In this document: positions 51,225 to 60,177 of the stretch, in pieces
How positions within the stretch are numbered: the first letter of the stretch is position 1
How the letters are laid out: the number at the start of each line of letters is the position of its first letter
Origin: Barrientosiimonas humi
Lineage (GTDB): Bacteria; Actinomycetota; Actinomycetes; Actinomycetales; Dermatophilaceae
Direction of reading: 5' to 3'
Length of the DNA: 64,000 nucleotides
Assembly (NCBI RefSeq): GCF_006716095.1
Contig: NZ_VFOK01000001.1
Location: forward strand, 899,375-963,374
Made by a program: the position numbers and the translations under genes
Notes under the pieces: model-generated
What the model saw: only the letters and a program-made list of their open reading frames with translations
The model's database searches: none
Told to the model about the DNA's origin: nothing

Positions 51225-52445
51225 TCAGTTGTTCTGGCCTCGGCCGTCGTCGTTGCTCTGCCAGGACGAACCCTGCGTCGGGTTGTTGCCCTGCTGCCAC
51301 GGCTTCTGGTCGTCCTGCACCGGGGTGGCGCGGGTGGCCTGGTCGTGCACGTCGTCGCCGCCGCCCTCGACCGGTCGGACCGCCTGCGTGGGGGCGTCGT
51401 GGTCGCCGGACTGCCCGGTGCCCTCGCCCTGGCCGTAACCCTGGCCGAGCCCGCCCTGGTTGCCCTGCTGGCCCTGGTCGAAACCGCCCTGGCCGTAACC
51501 GGACTGGCCGCCCTGCTGGCCGTAGCCGGACTGGCCCTGGTCGAAACCGCCCTGGCCGTAGCCGGACTGACCGCCCTGCTGGCCGTAGCCCTGGCCCTGG
51601 TCGTAACCCTGCTGGCCGTAGCCGGACTGGCCGTAGCCGGACTGGCCCTGGTCGTAACCGCCCTGGCCGTATCCGGACTGACCGGCCTGCTGGCCGTAAC
51701 CCTGCTGGCCGTAGCCGCCCTGGCCCTGGTCGTAACCCTGCTGGCCGTAGCCACCCTGGCCGTAGCCGGACTGGCCCTGGTCGTAACCGCCCTGGCCGTA
51801 TCCGGACTGACCGGCCTGCTGGCCGTAACCCTGCTGGCCGTAGCCGCCCTGGCCCTGGTCGTAGCCCTGCTGGCCGTAGCCGCCCTGGCCGTAACCGGCG
51901 CCGCCGGCGTAGCCGTACTGACCCTGGTTCTGGTCGTAGCCGCCCTGCGTCGCGGGCTGAGCCTTCTTGCCGCGCATCAGCGAGAACGCGATGAGGGCGA
52001 GGCCGGCCAGCAGCAGGATCGGGCCGAGGATGAGGCCGAGCATGCGCATGGCGCCGCCACCGATGTTGTCGGCGCGCGGGCCGGCGAACAGGTTGCCGGA
52101 GCTGCCGTCGCACTGGACGGTGTAGGCGCCGGCGCCGAGGCCGTCGGTGCTGCGGGCGATCTCGTAGTAGGTGCTGCCGTCGGCCTCCACGGAGAAGTCG
52201 GAGGCGGGCCGGCCGAGCGTCGTGGCGTTGCCGTTCTGCTCGGCGGTGCAGGTGGAGCTGGCACGGGCGCCCTGCTCGGTGCTGAACACCGAGAAGCCGG
52301 CGTCCTCGGCGTTGATCGACTGTCCGTTCTGGAACGGGTTGAGCTTGACGCCACCGCCGGACATCAGCCCGACCACCAGCAGGACGAGCCCGATCAGGGC
52401 GAGCGCGGCACCGATCCCGAGGGGGGCCTTCGAAGACTTGGACAT
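51225..52445 (-). CDS. Two-span membrane protein with Gly/Tyr/Gln repeat tail
   Basis: 406 residues. Membrane helix 10-29, an external domain of about 100 residues with Cys66 and Cys112 (possible disulfide), and a second helix 135-157. A cytoplasmic tail follows. Residues 166-345 are built of YGQ, GYDQ and QSGYGQ units, nearly free of charge apart from Asp; a 43-residue unit occurs in direct tandem at 188-230 and 231-273 with a partial third. The composition resembles [G/S]Y[G/S]Q domains of FUS-type proteins. The promoter TAGGTT lies 6 nt before ATG 52445, inside sufE. Function unknown. Confidence 0.88.
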   Translation of the reverse strand: MSKSSKAPLGIGAALALIGLVLLVVGLMSGGGVKLNPFQNGQSINAEDAGFSVFSTEQGARASSTCTAEQNGNATTLGRPASDFSVEADGSTYYEIARSTDGLGAGAYTVQCDGSSGNLFAGPRADNIGGGAMRMLGLILGPILLLAGLALIAFSLMRGKKAQPATQGGYDQNQGQYGYAGGAGYGQGGYGQQGYDQGQGGYGQQGYGQQAGQSGYGQGGYDQGQSGYGQGGYGQQGYDQGQGGYGQQGYGQQAGQSGYGQGGYDQGQSGYGQSGYGQQGYDQGQGYGQQGGQSGYGQGGFDQGQSGYGQQGGQSGYGQGGFDQGQQGNQGGLGQGYGQGEGTGQSGDHDAPTQAVRPVEGGGDDVHDQATRATPVQDDQKPWQQGNNPTQGSSWQSNDDGRGQNN

Positions 52446-52960
52446 GCGCGAAACCTAACGTAAGGCGGGGCAGGTGAGCCTAACGACCCCGCGGACTTGT
52501 CGCGGATCTGACGCTTGATCCGAGCCAGCATCGCGACCATGCCGCGCATGCGCAACGGAGACACGGCCTGCGAGAGCCCGATCCGGAACGGGATGTCGTC
52601 GGGGACGCCCAGCACGGCCGAGACGGGCTGCCCGTCCAGACCGGTGTGCAGGATGCCGGCGAAGCCACGGGTCGTCGGTGCCTCGGGGGGCGCCCGGAAG
52701 AACAGGCGTACGACCGGCTCGGCGGCGCCGGGCCCCTCACCGGCGGCGTCGGCGGCGTCTTCCAGCTCGACCGCGAGGAACAGCGGCGACTGGCACTCGT
52801 GCACCTGCTCCATCTCGACGTCGGCGTAGCGCTCGGGCAGGTCGGGCAGCTCGTCGCTGAGCTCGAGCAGCAGCTGGAGCCGGTCGGGCTCGCTGAGCGC
52901 GTCGAAGTCGTCGATGACCTCGGCGAGCGGGGCCGGCAGGTCGTCGGTGACCTCGCTCAC
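52394..52960 (-). CDS. sufE: SufE family sulfur acceptor
   Basis: 188 residues from GTG 52960, overlapping the sseA stop (GTGA). Fe-S cluster assembly protein that accepts persulfide sulfur; the acceptor is Cys56 in [10 protein letters not shown]. The SufE fold ends near RIKRQIRDK, but the frame runs on for about 28 Pro/Ser/Arg-rich residues. The last 17 codons lie inside the next gene. This tail is probably not structured and may be tolerated only because the downstream promoter sits there. Pairing with a rhodanese mirrors sseA-sufE in Mycobacterium. Confidence 0.92.
   Translation of the reverse strand: MSEVTDDLPAPLAEVIDDFDALSEPDRLQLLLELSDELPDLPERYADVEMEQVHECQSPLFLAVELEDAADAAGEGPGAAEPVVRLFFRAPPEAPTTRGFAGILHTGLDGQPVSAVLGVPDDIPFRIGLSQAVSPLRMRGMVAMLARIKRQIRDKSAGSLGSPAPPYVRFRACPSLRRPPSGSVPRSP
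52452..52457 (-). promoter_or_regulatory. -10 box TAGGTT of the Gly/Tyr/Gln protein gene
   Basis: Six nt before ATG 52445 on the - strand, within the 3' end of sufE. A second TAGGCT lies about 22 nt further upstream. Confidence 0.6.
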
Positions 52961-53844
52961 GACGGCTTGCCCTGCTCGACGGGCACACCGACGGAGTTGC
53001 CCCACTCGGTCCACGAGCCGTCGTAGTTGCGGACCTTGTCGAAGCCCAGCAGGTGGGTGAGCACGAACCAGGTGTGCGAGGAGCGCTCGCCGATGCGGCA
53101 GTAGGCGACGACGTCGTCGCCCGTGTCGAGGCCCTGCTCCTCGAGGTAGATCGCGGCCAGCTCGTCGCGGCCCTTGAAGCGGCCGTCGTCCTGGGCGGCG
53201 CGGGCCCACGGCACCGACTTGGCCCCGGGGATGTGGCCGCCGCGCACCGAGCCCTCCTGGGGGTAGTCGGGCATGTGCAGCAGCTCGCCGGAGAACTCAC
53301 CGGGCGAACGCACGTCGACCAGCGGCTTGCCGAGGTGGCGCAGCACGTCCTCGCGCATGGCCCGGATCTGGGAGTCGTCGCGCTCGACCACGGGGTAGTC
53401 GACCGGCTCGACCTGCGGGACTTCGCGGGTGAGCTCGCGGTCCTCGGCGACCCAGGCGGCGCGGCCGCCGTCGAGGAGGCGCACGTCGGGGTGACCGAAC
53501 AGCGACATGACCCACAGGGCGTACGCCGCCCACCAGTTGGACTTGTCGCCGTAGATCACGACGGTGGTGTCGCGGCCGATGCCGCGCTCGGACATCATCT
53601 GCGCGAACCGCTCGCCCCCGACGTAGTCCCGCACGACGGGGTCGTTGAGGTCGGTGTGCCAGTCGAGCTTGCGGGCACCCGGGATGTGGCCGGTGTCGTA
53701 GAGCAGGACGTCCTCGTCGGACTCCAGCACCACCAGGTCGGAGTCACCCTTCGCCAGCTGGTCGGCGAGCCACGAGGTCGACACCAGGCGCTCGGGGTGG
53801 GCGTAGTCGGCGAAGGCCGGGTTGTCGTCGATGGGTGCTGACAT
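52957..53844 (-). CDS. sseA: Thiosulfate/3-mercaptopyruvate sulfurtransferase SseA
   Basis: 295 residues from ATG 53844. Two rhodanese domains. The C-terminal one is active, with Cys249 in CRIGERS (thiosulfate-type loop CRxGxR). The N-terminal one has lost the cysteine ([14 protein letters not shown]). [20 protein letters not shown] and [16 protein letters not shown] mark each domain. It probably loads sulfane sulfur onto SufE, whose gene overlaps it. A possible -10 GATACC lies 9 nt before the start. Confidence 0.95.
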   Translation of the reverse strand: MSAPIDDNPAFADYAHPERLVSTSWLADQLAKGDSDLVVLESDEDVLLYDTGHIPGARKLDWHTDLNDPVVRDYVGGERFAQMMSERGIGRDTTVVIYGDKSNWWAAYALWVMSLFGHPDVRLLDGGRAAWVAEDRELTREVPQVEPVDYPVVERDDSQIRAMREDVLRHLGKPLVDVRSPGEFSGELLHMPDYPQEGSVRGGHIPGAKSVPWARAAQDDGRFKGRDELAAIYLEEQGLDTGDDVVAYCRIGERSSHTWFVLTHLLGFDKVRNYDGSWTEWGNSVGVPVEQGKPS

Positions 53845-53933
53845 GGTCACCACGGTATCCGCCGGGTCCGACACTCCCGGGACACCCTTTGGGGGAGCGT
53901 CCGCGACGCGGGACCGCTGGCACAATGCGGGCC

Positions 53934-54635
53934 ATGTTCGGATTCGGCAAGGACAAGAAGGACGAGACCGACCGTGCGGTCGCGCGCGCCAAGAACCCCG
54001 GAGAGGGCGGCGCGGTCGACGCGATGGCCACCGGGCTGGTCGAGCGGCTGCTCGCCACCGGTTTCGACGGCAAGCTCGCCTTCGACTCCGCCCACGAGGT
54101 GGCCCAGGCGGCCCTGAAGAAGCACAACGGCAACCGCGACAAGGCGATCGACGAGGTGATCGCCGACCACCGCAAGATGGCCGCGACCAGCGGTTTCGTC
54201 ACCGGGCTCGGCGGCCTGTTCACCATGCCCGTCGCGCTGCCCGCCAACGTCATCGGCTTCTACCTGCTCGCCACCCGCATGGTCGCGGCCGTCGCGGAGC
54301 TGCGCGGCCACGACATCAACCGCCGCGAGCTGCGCTCGGCCGTGCTCCTCACCCTGGTCGGCACCGAGGCCGACGACGTGCTGGCCAAGGCCGGCGTCGC
54401 GACCACCGGCCGCCTCGCCGGCATGGCCTCGCAGAAGCTGCCGCCCGCCCTGCTGATGGTCGTGAACAAGGCCGTCGGATTCCGGCTCATCGGCCAGGTC
54501 GGCGCCAAGGCGTTCGCCCGCGTCGGCAAGGCCATCCCGGTCGCCGGCGGCGTGATCGGGGCGGGTCTGGACCTGCTGCTGCTCAACAAGATCGCGGCCA
54601 ACGCGCGCGAGCAGTTCCCGACCGCCGGCGCCTGA
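53934..54635 (+). CDS. EcsC family protein
   Basis: 233 residues from ATG 53934; CACAAT ends 7 nt upstream. [20 protein letters not shown] (about 82-101) and [20 protein letters not shown] (about 201-220) are hydrophobic helices typical of EcsC. The helical region between them carries [20 protein letters not shown]. EcsC proteins are membrane-associated; the role is poorly defined. The DUF1232 gene starts 3 nt after its stop. Confidence 0.88.
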   Translation: MFGFGKDKKDETDRAVARAKNPGEGGAVDAMATGLVERLLATGFDGKLAFDSAHEVAQAALKKHNGNRDKAIDEVIADHRKMAATSGFVTGLGGLFTMPVALPANVIGFYLLATRMVAAVAELRGHDINRRELRSAVLLTLVGTEADDVLAKAGVATTGRLAGMASQKLPPALLMVVNKAVGFRLIGQVGAKAFARVGKAIPVAGGVIGAGLDLLLLNKIAANAREQFPTAGA

Positions 54636-54638
54636 GCG

Positions 54639-55028
54639 ATGGCACCGAGCCGAGGTGTCCCGCGGCGGTCGCGCGCTGCCCAGTGGTCGGCGGTGCGCGA
54701 GCTGAGCAACGCCGTACGCCGGGCCAGCGCACCCGGTGCGCCGAGCCTCGCGACCCGCATGTCGGCGGTGCCGCGCATGGTGAAGGCGTCGTTGAACGGT
54801 GAGTACGACGGGGTCTCCCCGCTGCGCCTCGCGGCGCTGGCGGGGGCGGCGGCCTACGTCGTCTCGCCGGTCGACCTGCTCCCGGAGGCGGTGCTGTCGG
54901 TCGTCGGTCTCGCCGACGACGCGGTGGTGCTCGCCTGGTTCGCGACGGCGCTGGTGCAGGACACCGACGACTTTCTCGCGTGGGAGGCCCGGCGCAAGGG
55001 GACGGTGCGCGGCCAGCGGCTGCGCTGA
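54639..55028 (+). CDS. DUF1232 (YkvA) family small membrane protein
   Basis: 129 residues from ATG 54639. Family signature SPVDLLPEAVLSVVGLADDAVVL (about 78-100), a helical membrane-associated hairpin. The Arg-rich N-terminus is cytoplasmic. Three nt after the EcsC gene, so co-translated. Function unknown for the family. Confidence 0.9.
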   Translation: MAPSRGVPRRSRAAQWSAVRELSNAVRRASAPGAPSLATRMSAVPRMVKASLNGEYDGVSPLRLAALAGAAAYVVSPVDLLPEAVLSVVGLADDAVVLAWFATALVQDTDDFLAWEARRKGTVRGQRLR

Positions 55029-55132
55029 CCCGTCGGCGTACGCCGTGCACAGGGGTGCGAGACCGTCACCCGGTTTCCACAGGGGTCGCGTTCCCTCCTG
55101 ACGGGGCGGTCCGGTCGCAGCACCGTGGGGGC

Positions 55133-56461
55133 ATGACCGAGACCAGATCCGAACCCCGACACGTCTTGCACGGGCTGGGCGAGCTCGTCGCCTACGTCCC
55201 CTACCTGCTGGGCTTCCACCCCCGCGAGTCCGTCGTCGTGCTCGGCGGCGGGCCGGACGGTTACGGCCCCAGCGCGAGGTACGACATCGTCGCCCCGCCC
55301 GACCAGCGCGCGGAGCTGCTGCGCCAGGTCACGCAGATGATGCAGCGCGCCGGTGTCGCCTGGCACGACGTCGTGGTGTTCTCCGCCGCCCCCGATGTCG
55401 CGGCCGTCGCCGACGAGGCGGCCGAGGCGCTGCGGGCGGCGAACCCCGTCAACCACGTCGTGCTGGTGCGCCCCGCCGAGGGCGACCGGCCCGCGCAGTG
55501 GTGCATCGACGACTGCCGGTGCGGCGGCCGCTGCCCGCGCGAGGTGTGGCAGGCGGTGCCCGCCGCCGACCGCATCCCCGCCGTCGCCGACCACGTGCTG
55601 GGGGAGCGCACGCCCGCGGCCGAGCGCGAGGACCTGGTGCGCTCGCTGCGCCCGGCTCCGCTGCGCCCGGGCGCGGTCGCGCAGTGGGTCCAGACCCGCG
55701 TGCTCGGCCCGCACGAGGAGGGCGAGCTCGACGACCTCGACGACCGCTTCGCCGACTGGGCCGAGGCCACGGCCGACGACGACCTGTGCGACGACTGGGA
55801 CGACGCGTGGGCGGCGGAGTGGGGCGAGCCCGACGACGATCGCGACGATCCCGACCTCGACCCCGACCACGTCGGCCCCGCCGGTGGGGAAGCGCTGCTC
55901 GACGCGCTCGAGCGGTCGGCGCAGGCGGCGAGACGGCTCGCCTGCCCCAACCCGTACGTCTGGGGCGACTACCCCGCGGCGCTCGCCCGGGTGCTCGACC
56001 CCTCGCTCGACGCGCCGAGGGTGCGCGACCTGCCCGTCGGCGACCTCGGCACGGTGCTGATGACGCTGCGCGAGCGGAACCTGCGCGACCACCTGATGGG
56101 CTGGCTGGCGATGACGCCGATGACGGTGCCCGGCCTGTTCCCCGACCTCACGCGGGCGATCCGCCGGGCGGGCGCCGTGCCGTTCGACGACCGGGTGCTC
56201 ACCCCTGCCGAGGTCACCCGCGTCACCGAGCGGCTGCGCGAGCTGGTGCGCTCCGCGCCGGAGCCGATGGTGCCGGCTCCGGCCACGCTGCTGGCGTACT
56301 GGTGCTGGACGCACGGCGGGGGAGCGCTCGCGCTGGTCGCGCTCGACCGCGCCCTGGAGGCCGACCCCGACTACCGCATGGCAAGGCTGCTGATGCAGGT
56401 CGTGACCCACGGGATGCGGCCGCTCGACCTGTGTCCCACGACGCGAGAGGCGGCGGTCTGA
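55133..56461 (+). CDS. DUF4192 family protein
   Basis: 442 residues from ATG 55133. DUF4192 hallmarks: LHGLGELVAYVPYLLGFHPR at the start (the family's LL.Y.PyllGf.P.eS) and ESVVVLGG. A mid-region with four cysteines (CIDDCRCGGRC) and the C-terminal LLAYWCWTHGGGALALVALD, MARLLMQVVTHGM are also visible. A very acidic stretch (DDDLCDDWDDAWAAEWGEPDDD) lies near 215-245. Soluble; role unknown. The metX riboswitch begins 28 nt after its stop. Confidence 0.9.
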   Translation: MTETRSEPRHVLHGLGELVAYVPYLLGFHPRESVVVLGGGPDGYGPSARYDIVAPPDQRAELLRQVTQMMQRAGVAWHDVVVFSAAPDVAAVADEAAEALRAANPVNHVVLVRPAEGDRPAQWCIDDCRCGGRCPREVWQAVPAADRIPAVADHVLGERTPAAEREDLVRSLRPAPLRPGAVAQWVQTRVLGPHEEGELDDLDDRFADWAEATADDDLCDDWDDAWAAEWGEPDDDRDDPDLDPDHVGPAGGEALLDALERSAQAARRLACPNPYVWGDYPAALARVLDPSLDAPRVRDLPVGDLGTVLMTLRERNLRDHLMGWLAMTPMTVPGLFPDLTRAIRRAGAVPFDDRVLTPAEVTRVTERLRELVRSAPEPMVPAPATLLAYWCWTHGGGALALVALDRALEADPDYRMARLLMQVVTHGMRPLDLCPTTREAAV

Positions 56462-56489
56462 CCGCTCGGCCCGGTGCTAGCGTCGGTCG

Positions 56490-56623
56490 CGTCAAGAGTC
56501 TCAGCGACAAGCCCCGGCTGGCTGAGCGGCAACCCTCCACCGCGGTGGGGTGCCCCGGGTGAGGACAAGGTCGGCGACGCCGTCGACAAGCGCGGGGCAG
56601 CGACAGGTGCGAGCCCCCTGACC
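56490..56623 (+). ncRNA. SAM-IV riboswitch upstream of metX
   Basis: CGTCAAGAGTCTCAGCG, CCCCGGCTGGCTGAGCGGCAA, CCCTCC, GCGGTGGGGTGCCCCGGGTG and a terminal GAGCCCCCTGACC strand. The core is identical to the element at 39383. TAGCGT (56478-56483) is a suitable -10. The 3' end lies 13 nt before the start codon, so translation control is likely. Confidence 0.9.
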
Positions 56624-56636
56624 GGGAGCGAGGCCG

Positions 56637-57824
56637 ATGACGCTGCAGGACCGACACCGCCCGCTGACGCGCCCGGCCTACGGCCGCCGCCCGGAGTGCT
56701 GGGTCCCGCTCGGTGCGGGCACCAACCCCGACGCGTTCGGGCTGCGCGTGGGTTCGGTGCCGCTGGAGACCGGGGGGCTGCTGCCCGACGTGGTCGTGGC
56801 GGTCCAGACCTGGGGCACGCTCGCCCCCGACGGCAGCAACGCGGTCCTGGTCGAGCACGCCCTCACCGGCGACACCCACGTCGTCGGCCCACCCGGTCCG
56901 GGGCAGCCGACGGCTGGCTGGTGGCCCGGGCTCGTCGGACCCGGCGCCGCCATCGACACCGACCGCTGGTTCGTCGTGGCCACCAACGTGCTGGGCGGCT
57001 GCCGCGGCACCACCGGGCCCGCCACCGAGGCCGCCGACGGGCAGCCGTGGGGCTCGCGGTTCCCCGAGGTCACGATCCGCGACCAGGTCCGGGTCGAGGC
57101 GCTGGTCGCCGACCTGCTCGGCATCCCCGCCTGGGCGCTGGTCATCGGCGGCTCGATGGGCGGGATGCGCGCGGCCGAGTGGGTCGCGACCTATCCCGAC
57201 CGCACCCGCGCCGCCGCCGTCGTCGCCGCGTGCGGCGCCGCGACGGCCGACCAGATCGCCTGGGGCCAGGCGCAGACGCTGGCCATCGAGCAGGACCCCG
57301 ACTGGCGGGGCGGCGACTACCACCGCAGCGGCGTCTCGCCCGACCAGGGCCTCGGGCTCGCGCGCCGCATCGCCCACACGACCTACCGCAGCGCGCCGGA
57401 GCTCGAGGAGCGCTTCGGGCGCTCGCCGCAGCCGGGGGAGGACCCGATGCGCGGCGGGCGGTTCGCGGTCGAGAGCTACCTGGACCACCACGCCCGCAAG
57501 CTGTCCGCCCGGTTCGACGCCGGGAGCTACGTCACGCTCACCCGCGCGATGGCGACCCACGACATCGGCCGCGGGCGCGGCGGCATCGCCAAGGTGCTGC
57601 GCCGCTACACCGGCGACCTCGTGGTGGCCGGGGTCGACAGCGACCGGCTCTTCCCGCTGGAGCTCTCCCAGCAGCTGGCCGCCGCGCACGGGCGCCGTCC
57701 GGCCGCCGTCATCGAGTCGGCGCACGGCCACGACGGGTTCCTCGTCGAGGTCGACCAGGTCGCCGATCTCGTCTCCGGCCAGCTCGCCCGATTGGCCTCC
57801 CGCCACCACCGCCGCGTCGGGTAG
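56637..57824 (+). CDS. metX: Homoserine O-acetyltransferase MetX
   Basis: 395 residues. Alpha/beta hydrolase with nucleophile Ser173 in GGSMGGM, the catalytic Asp region VDSDRLFP and His in SAHGHDGFL. TNVLGGCRGTTGP is the family's substrate loop. First committed step of methionine synthesis, giving O-acetylhomoserine for MetY. The pair share the riboswitch type though 17 kb apart. GGGAG lies upstream of ATG 56637. Confidence 0.96.
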   Translation: MTLQDRHRPLTRPAYGRRPECWVPLGAGTNPDAFGLRVGSVPLETGGLLPDVVVAVQTWGTLAPDGSNAVLVEHALTGDTHVVGPPGPGQPTAGWWPGLVGPGAAIDTDRWFVVATNVLGGCRGTTGPATEAADGQPWGSRFPEVTIRDQVRVEALVADLLGIPAWALVIGGSMGGMRAAEWVATYPDRTRAAAVVAACGAATADQIAWGQAQTLAIEQDPDWRGGDYHRSGVSPDQGLGLARRIAHTTYRSAPELEERFGRSPQPGEDPMRGGRFAVESYLDHHARKLSARFDAGSYVTLTRAMATHDIGRGRGGIAKVLRRYTGDLVVAGVDSDRLFPLELSQQLAAAHGRRPAAVIESAHGHDGFLVEVDQVADLVSGQLARLASRHHRRVG

Positions 57825-57882
57825 CGTCAGCCGCACCGGTGGCGCCGACGCCCCGGAGACGCCGCAGCGCAGGAGGCTCGAG

Positions 57883-58257
57883 ATGACCGTGCTCGTGGGA
57901 TTCGTCCCGACCGCCGAGGGGCGCGCCGCCCTGACCCGCGCCGTCGACGAGGCGCGGCGGATGTCCACCCAGCTCATCGTGCTGGACTCCGGCGGCGGCC
58001 AGTCGTCCGAGCTCGACGCCGTCGTCGCCGAGGCCGAGCAGTCCGGCGTGCAGGTCGAGCGCCGCCCCATCGAGCACAAGAAGGACCCGGCCGAAGACAT
58101 CATCGCGGTCTCCGAGAAGGAGGGCGTCGACCTCATCGTCATCGGGCTGCGCCGGCGCACCCCGGTCGGCAAGCTGATCCTCGGCTCCAACGCCCAGCGC
58201 ATCCTGCTCGACGCCGCCTGCCCGGTGCTCGCGGTCAAGGCCGACGCCGCCGACTGA
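57883..58257 (+). CDS. Universal stress protein, single domain
   Basis: 124 residues from ATG 57883 (AGGAGG upstream). UspA fold: VLVGFVPTAEGRAALTRAVD, DLIVIGLRRRTPVGKLILGS, then NAQRILLDAACPVLAV. The nucleotide motif G-2x-G-9x-G(S/T) is only partly kept (the first glycine is followed by LRRR), so ATP binding is uncertain. It follows metX by 58 nt and may share its transcript. Confidence 0.9.
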   Translation: MTVLVGFVPTAEGRAALTRAVDEARRMSTQLIVLDSGGGQSSELDAVVAEAEQSGVQVERRPIEHKKDPAEDIIAVSEKEGVDLIVIGLRRRTPVGKLILGSNAQRILLDAACPVLAVKADAAD

Positions 58258-58335
58258 CCGAGGTGCCGCCGAGGGGCGAGCCGGCACCGGCGTACGTCGG
58301 GCTCGGGGGCCGCCCGACCCGCCGCCGGAGACGGT

Positions 58336-58392
58336 GGAACAACGCCACGGCGTGGGCGGTTGGAAAGAACGTCCCGTGCGTCGTTTTATAAT
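58336..58392 (+). promoter_or_regulatory. Two promoters of the principal sigma factor gene
   Basis: TATAAT (58387-58392) is a perfect housekeeping -10, with no clear -35 at 17 nt. GGAAC (58336-58340), 18 nt, GTT (58359-58361) fits the SigR/SigH-type stress promoter known before hrdB/sigB genes in other actinobacteria. A leader of about 155 nt precedes the GTG. Confidence 0.55.
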
Positions 58393-58553
58393 GGTCGTGG
58401 AGCGTTCAGGAGATCAGCGTTCATCAGGTCCCCGATCAGGCGAACATTGATCCCAGACCGCGAGGCCCGCTCCACCCCCAACAACTCGGGCGCCGCCGAC
58501 CGGCGGTGTCTCGTGGTGCCCAGACGGCGCCGCCCCGTGACGGAAGGTTGCTC

Positions 58554-59981
<1,428 letters not shown>

Positions 59982-60011
59982 GCGCTCCCGCGGCGTCTCG
60001 CCGCCCGAGCC

Positions 60012-60052
60012 CGAGCCCGGCCCGGACCCGTGATGGGTCCGGGCCGGGCTCG
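60012..60052 (+). terminator. sigA terminator
   Basis: An 18-bp perfect stem (CGAGCCCGGCCCGGACCC at 60012-60029 with 60035-60052) and a 5-nt loop; TCTCGTCT follows. Confidence 0.82.
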
Positions 60053-60063
60053 TCTCGTCTCGG

Positions 60064-60172
60064 CTGGTCCGCGCGGGCGTGCGGGCACGCGGGCCGGTCA
60101 CGCTTCGGCGGTGGACCGCCGGGGGGTGCGGTGGGGCGCACGGTTCGGCGGTGGACCGCGAGGGCGTGCGGG
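60064..60172 (+). repeat. Modular GC-rich repeat, two-module copy
   Basis: A type-2-like module (GTCCGCGCGGGCGTGCGGGC to GTCACGCTTCGG), CGGTGGACCG, a perfect type-1 module (GTGCGGTGGGGCGCACGGTT) and CGGTGGACCG again, ending in CGAGGGCGTGCGGGC. Same orientation as the 28-kb array. It lies between sigA and the end of the transglutaminase gene. Confidence 0.88.
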
Positions 60173-60177
60173 CGGCG

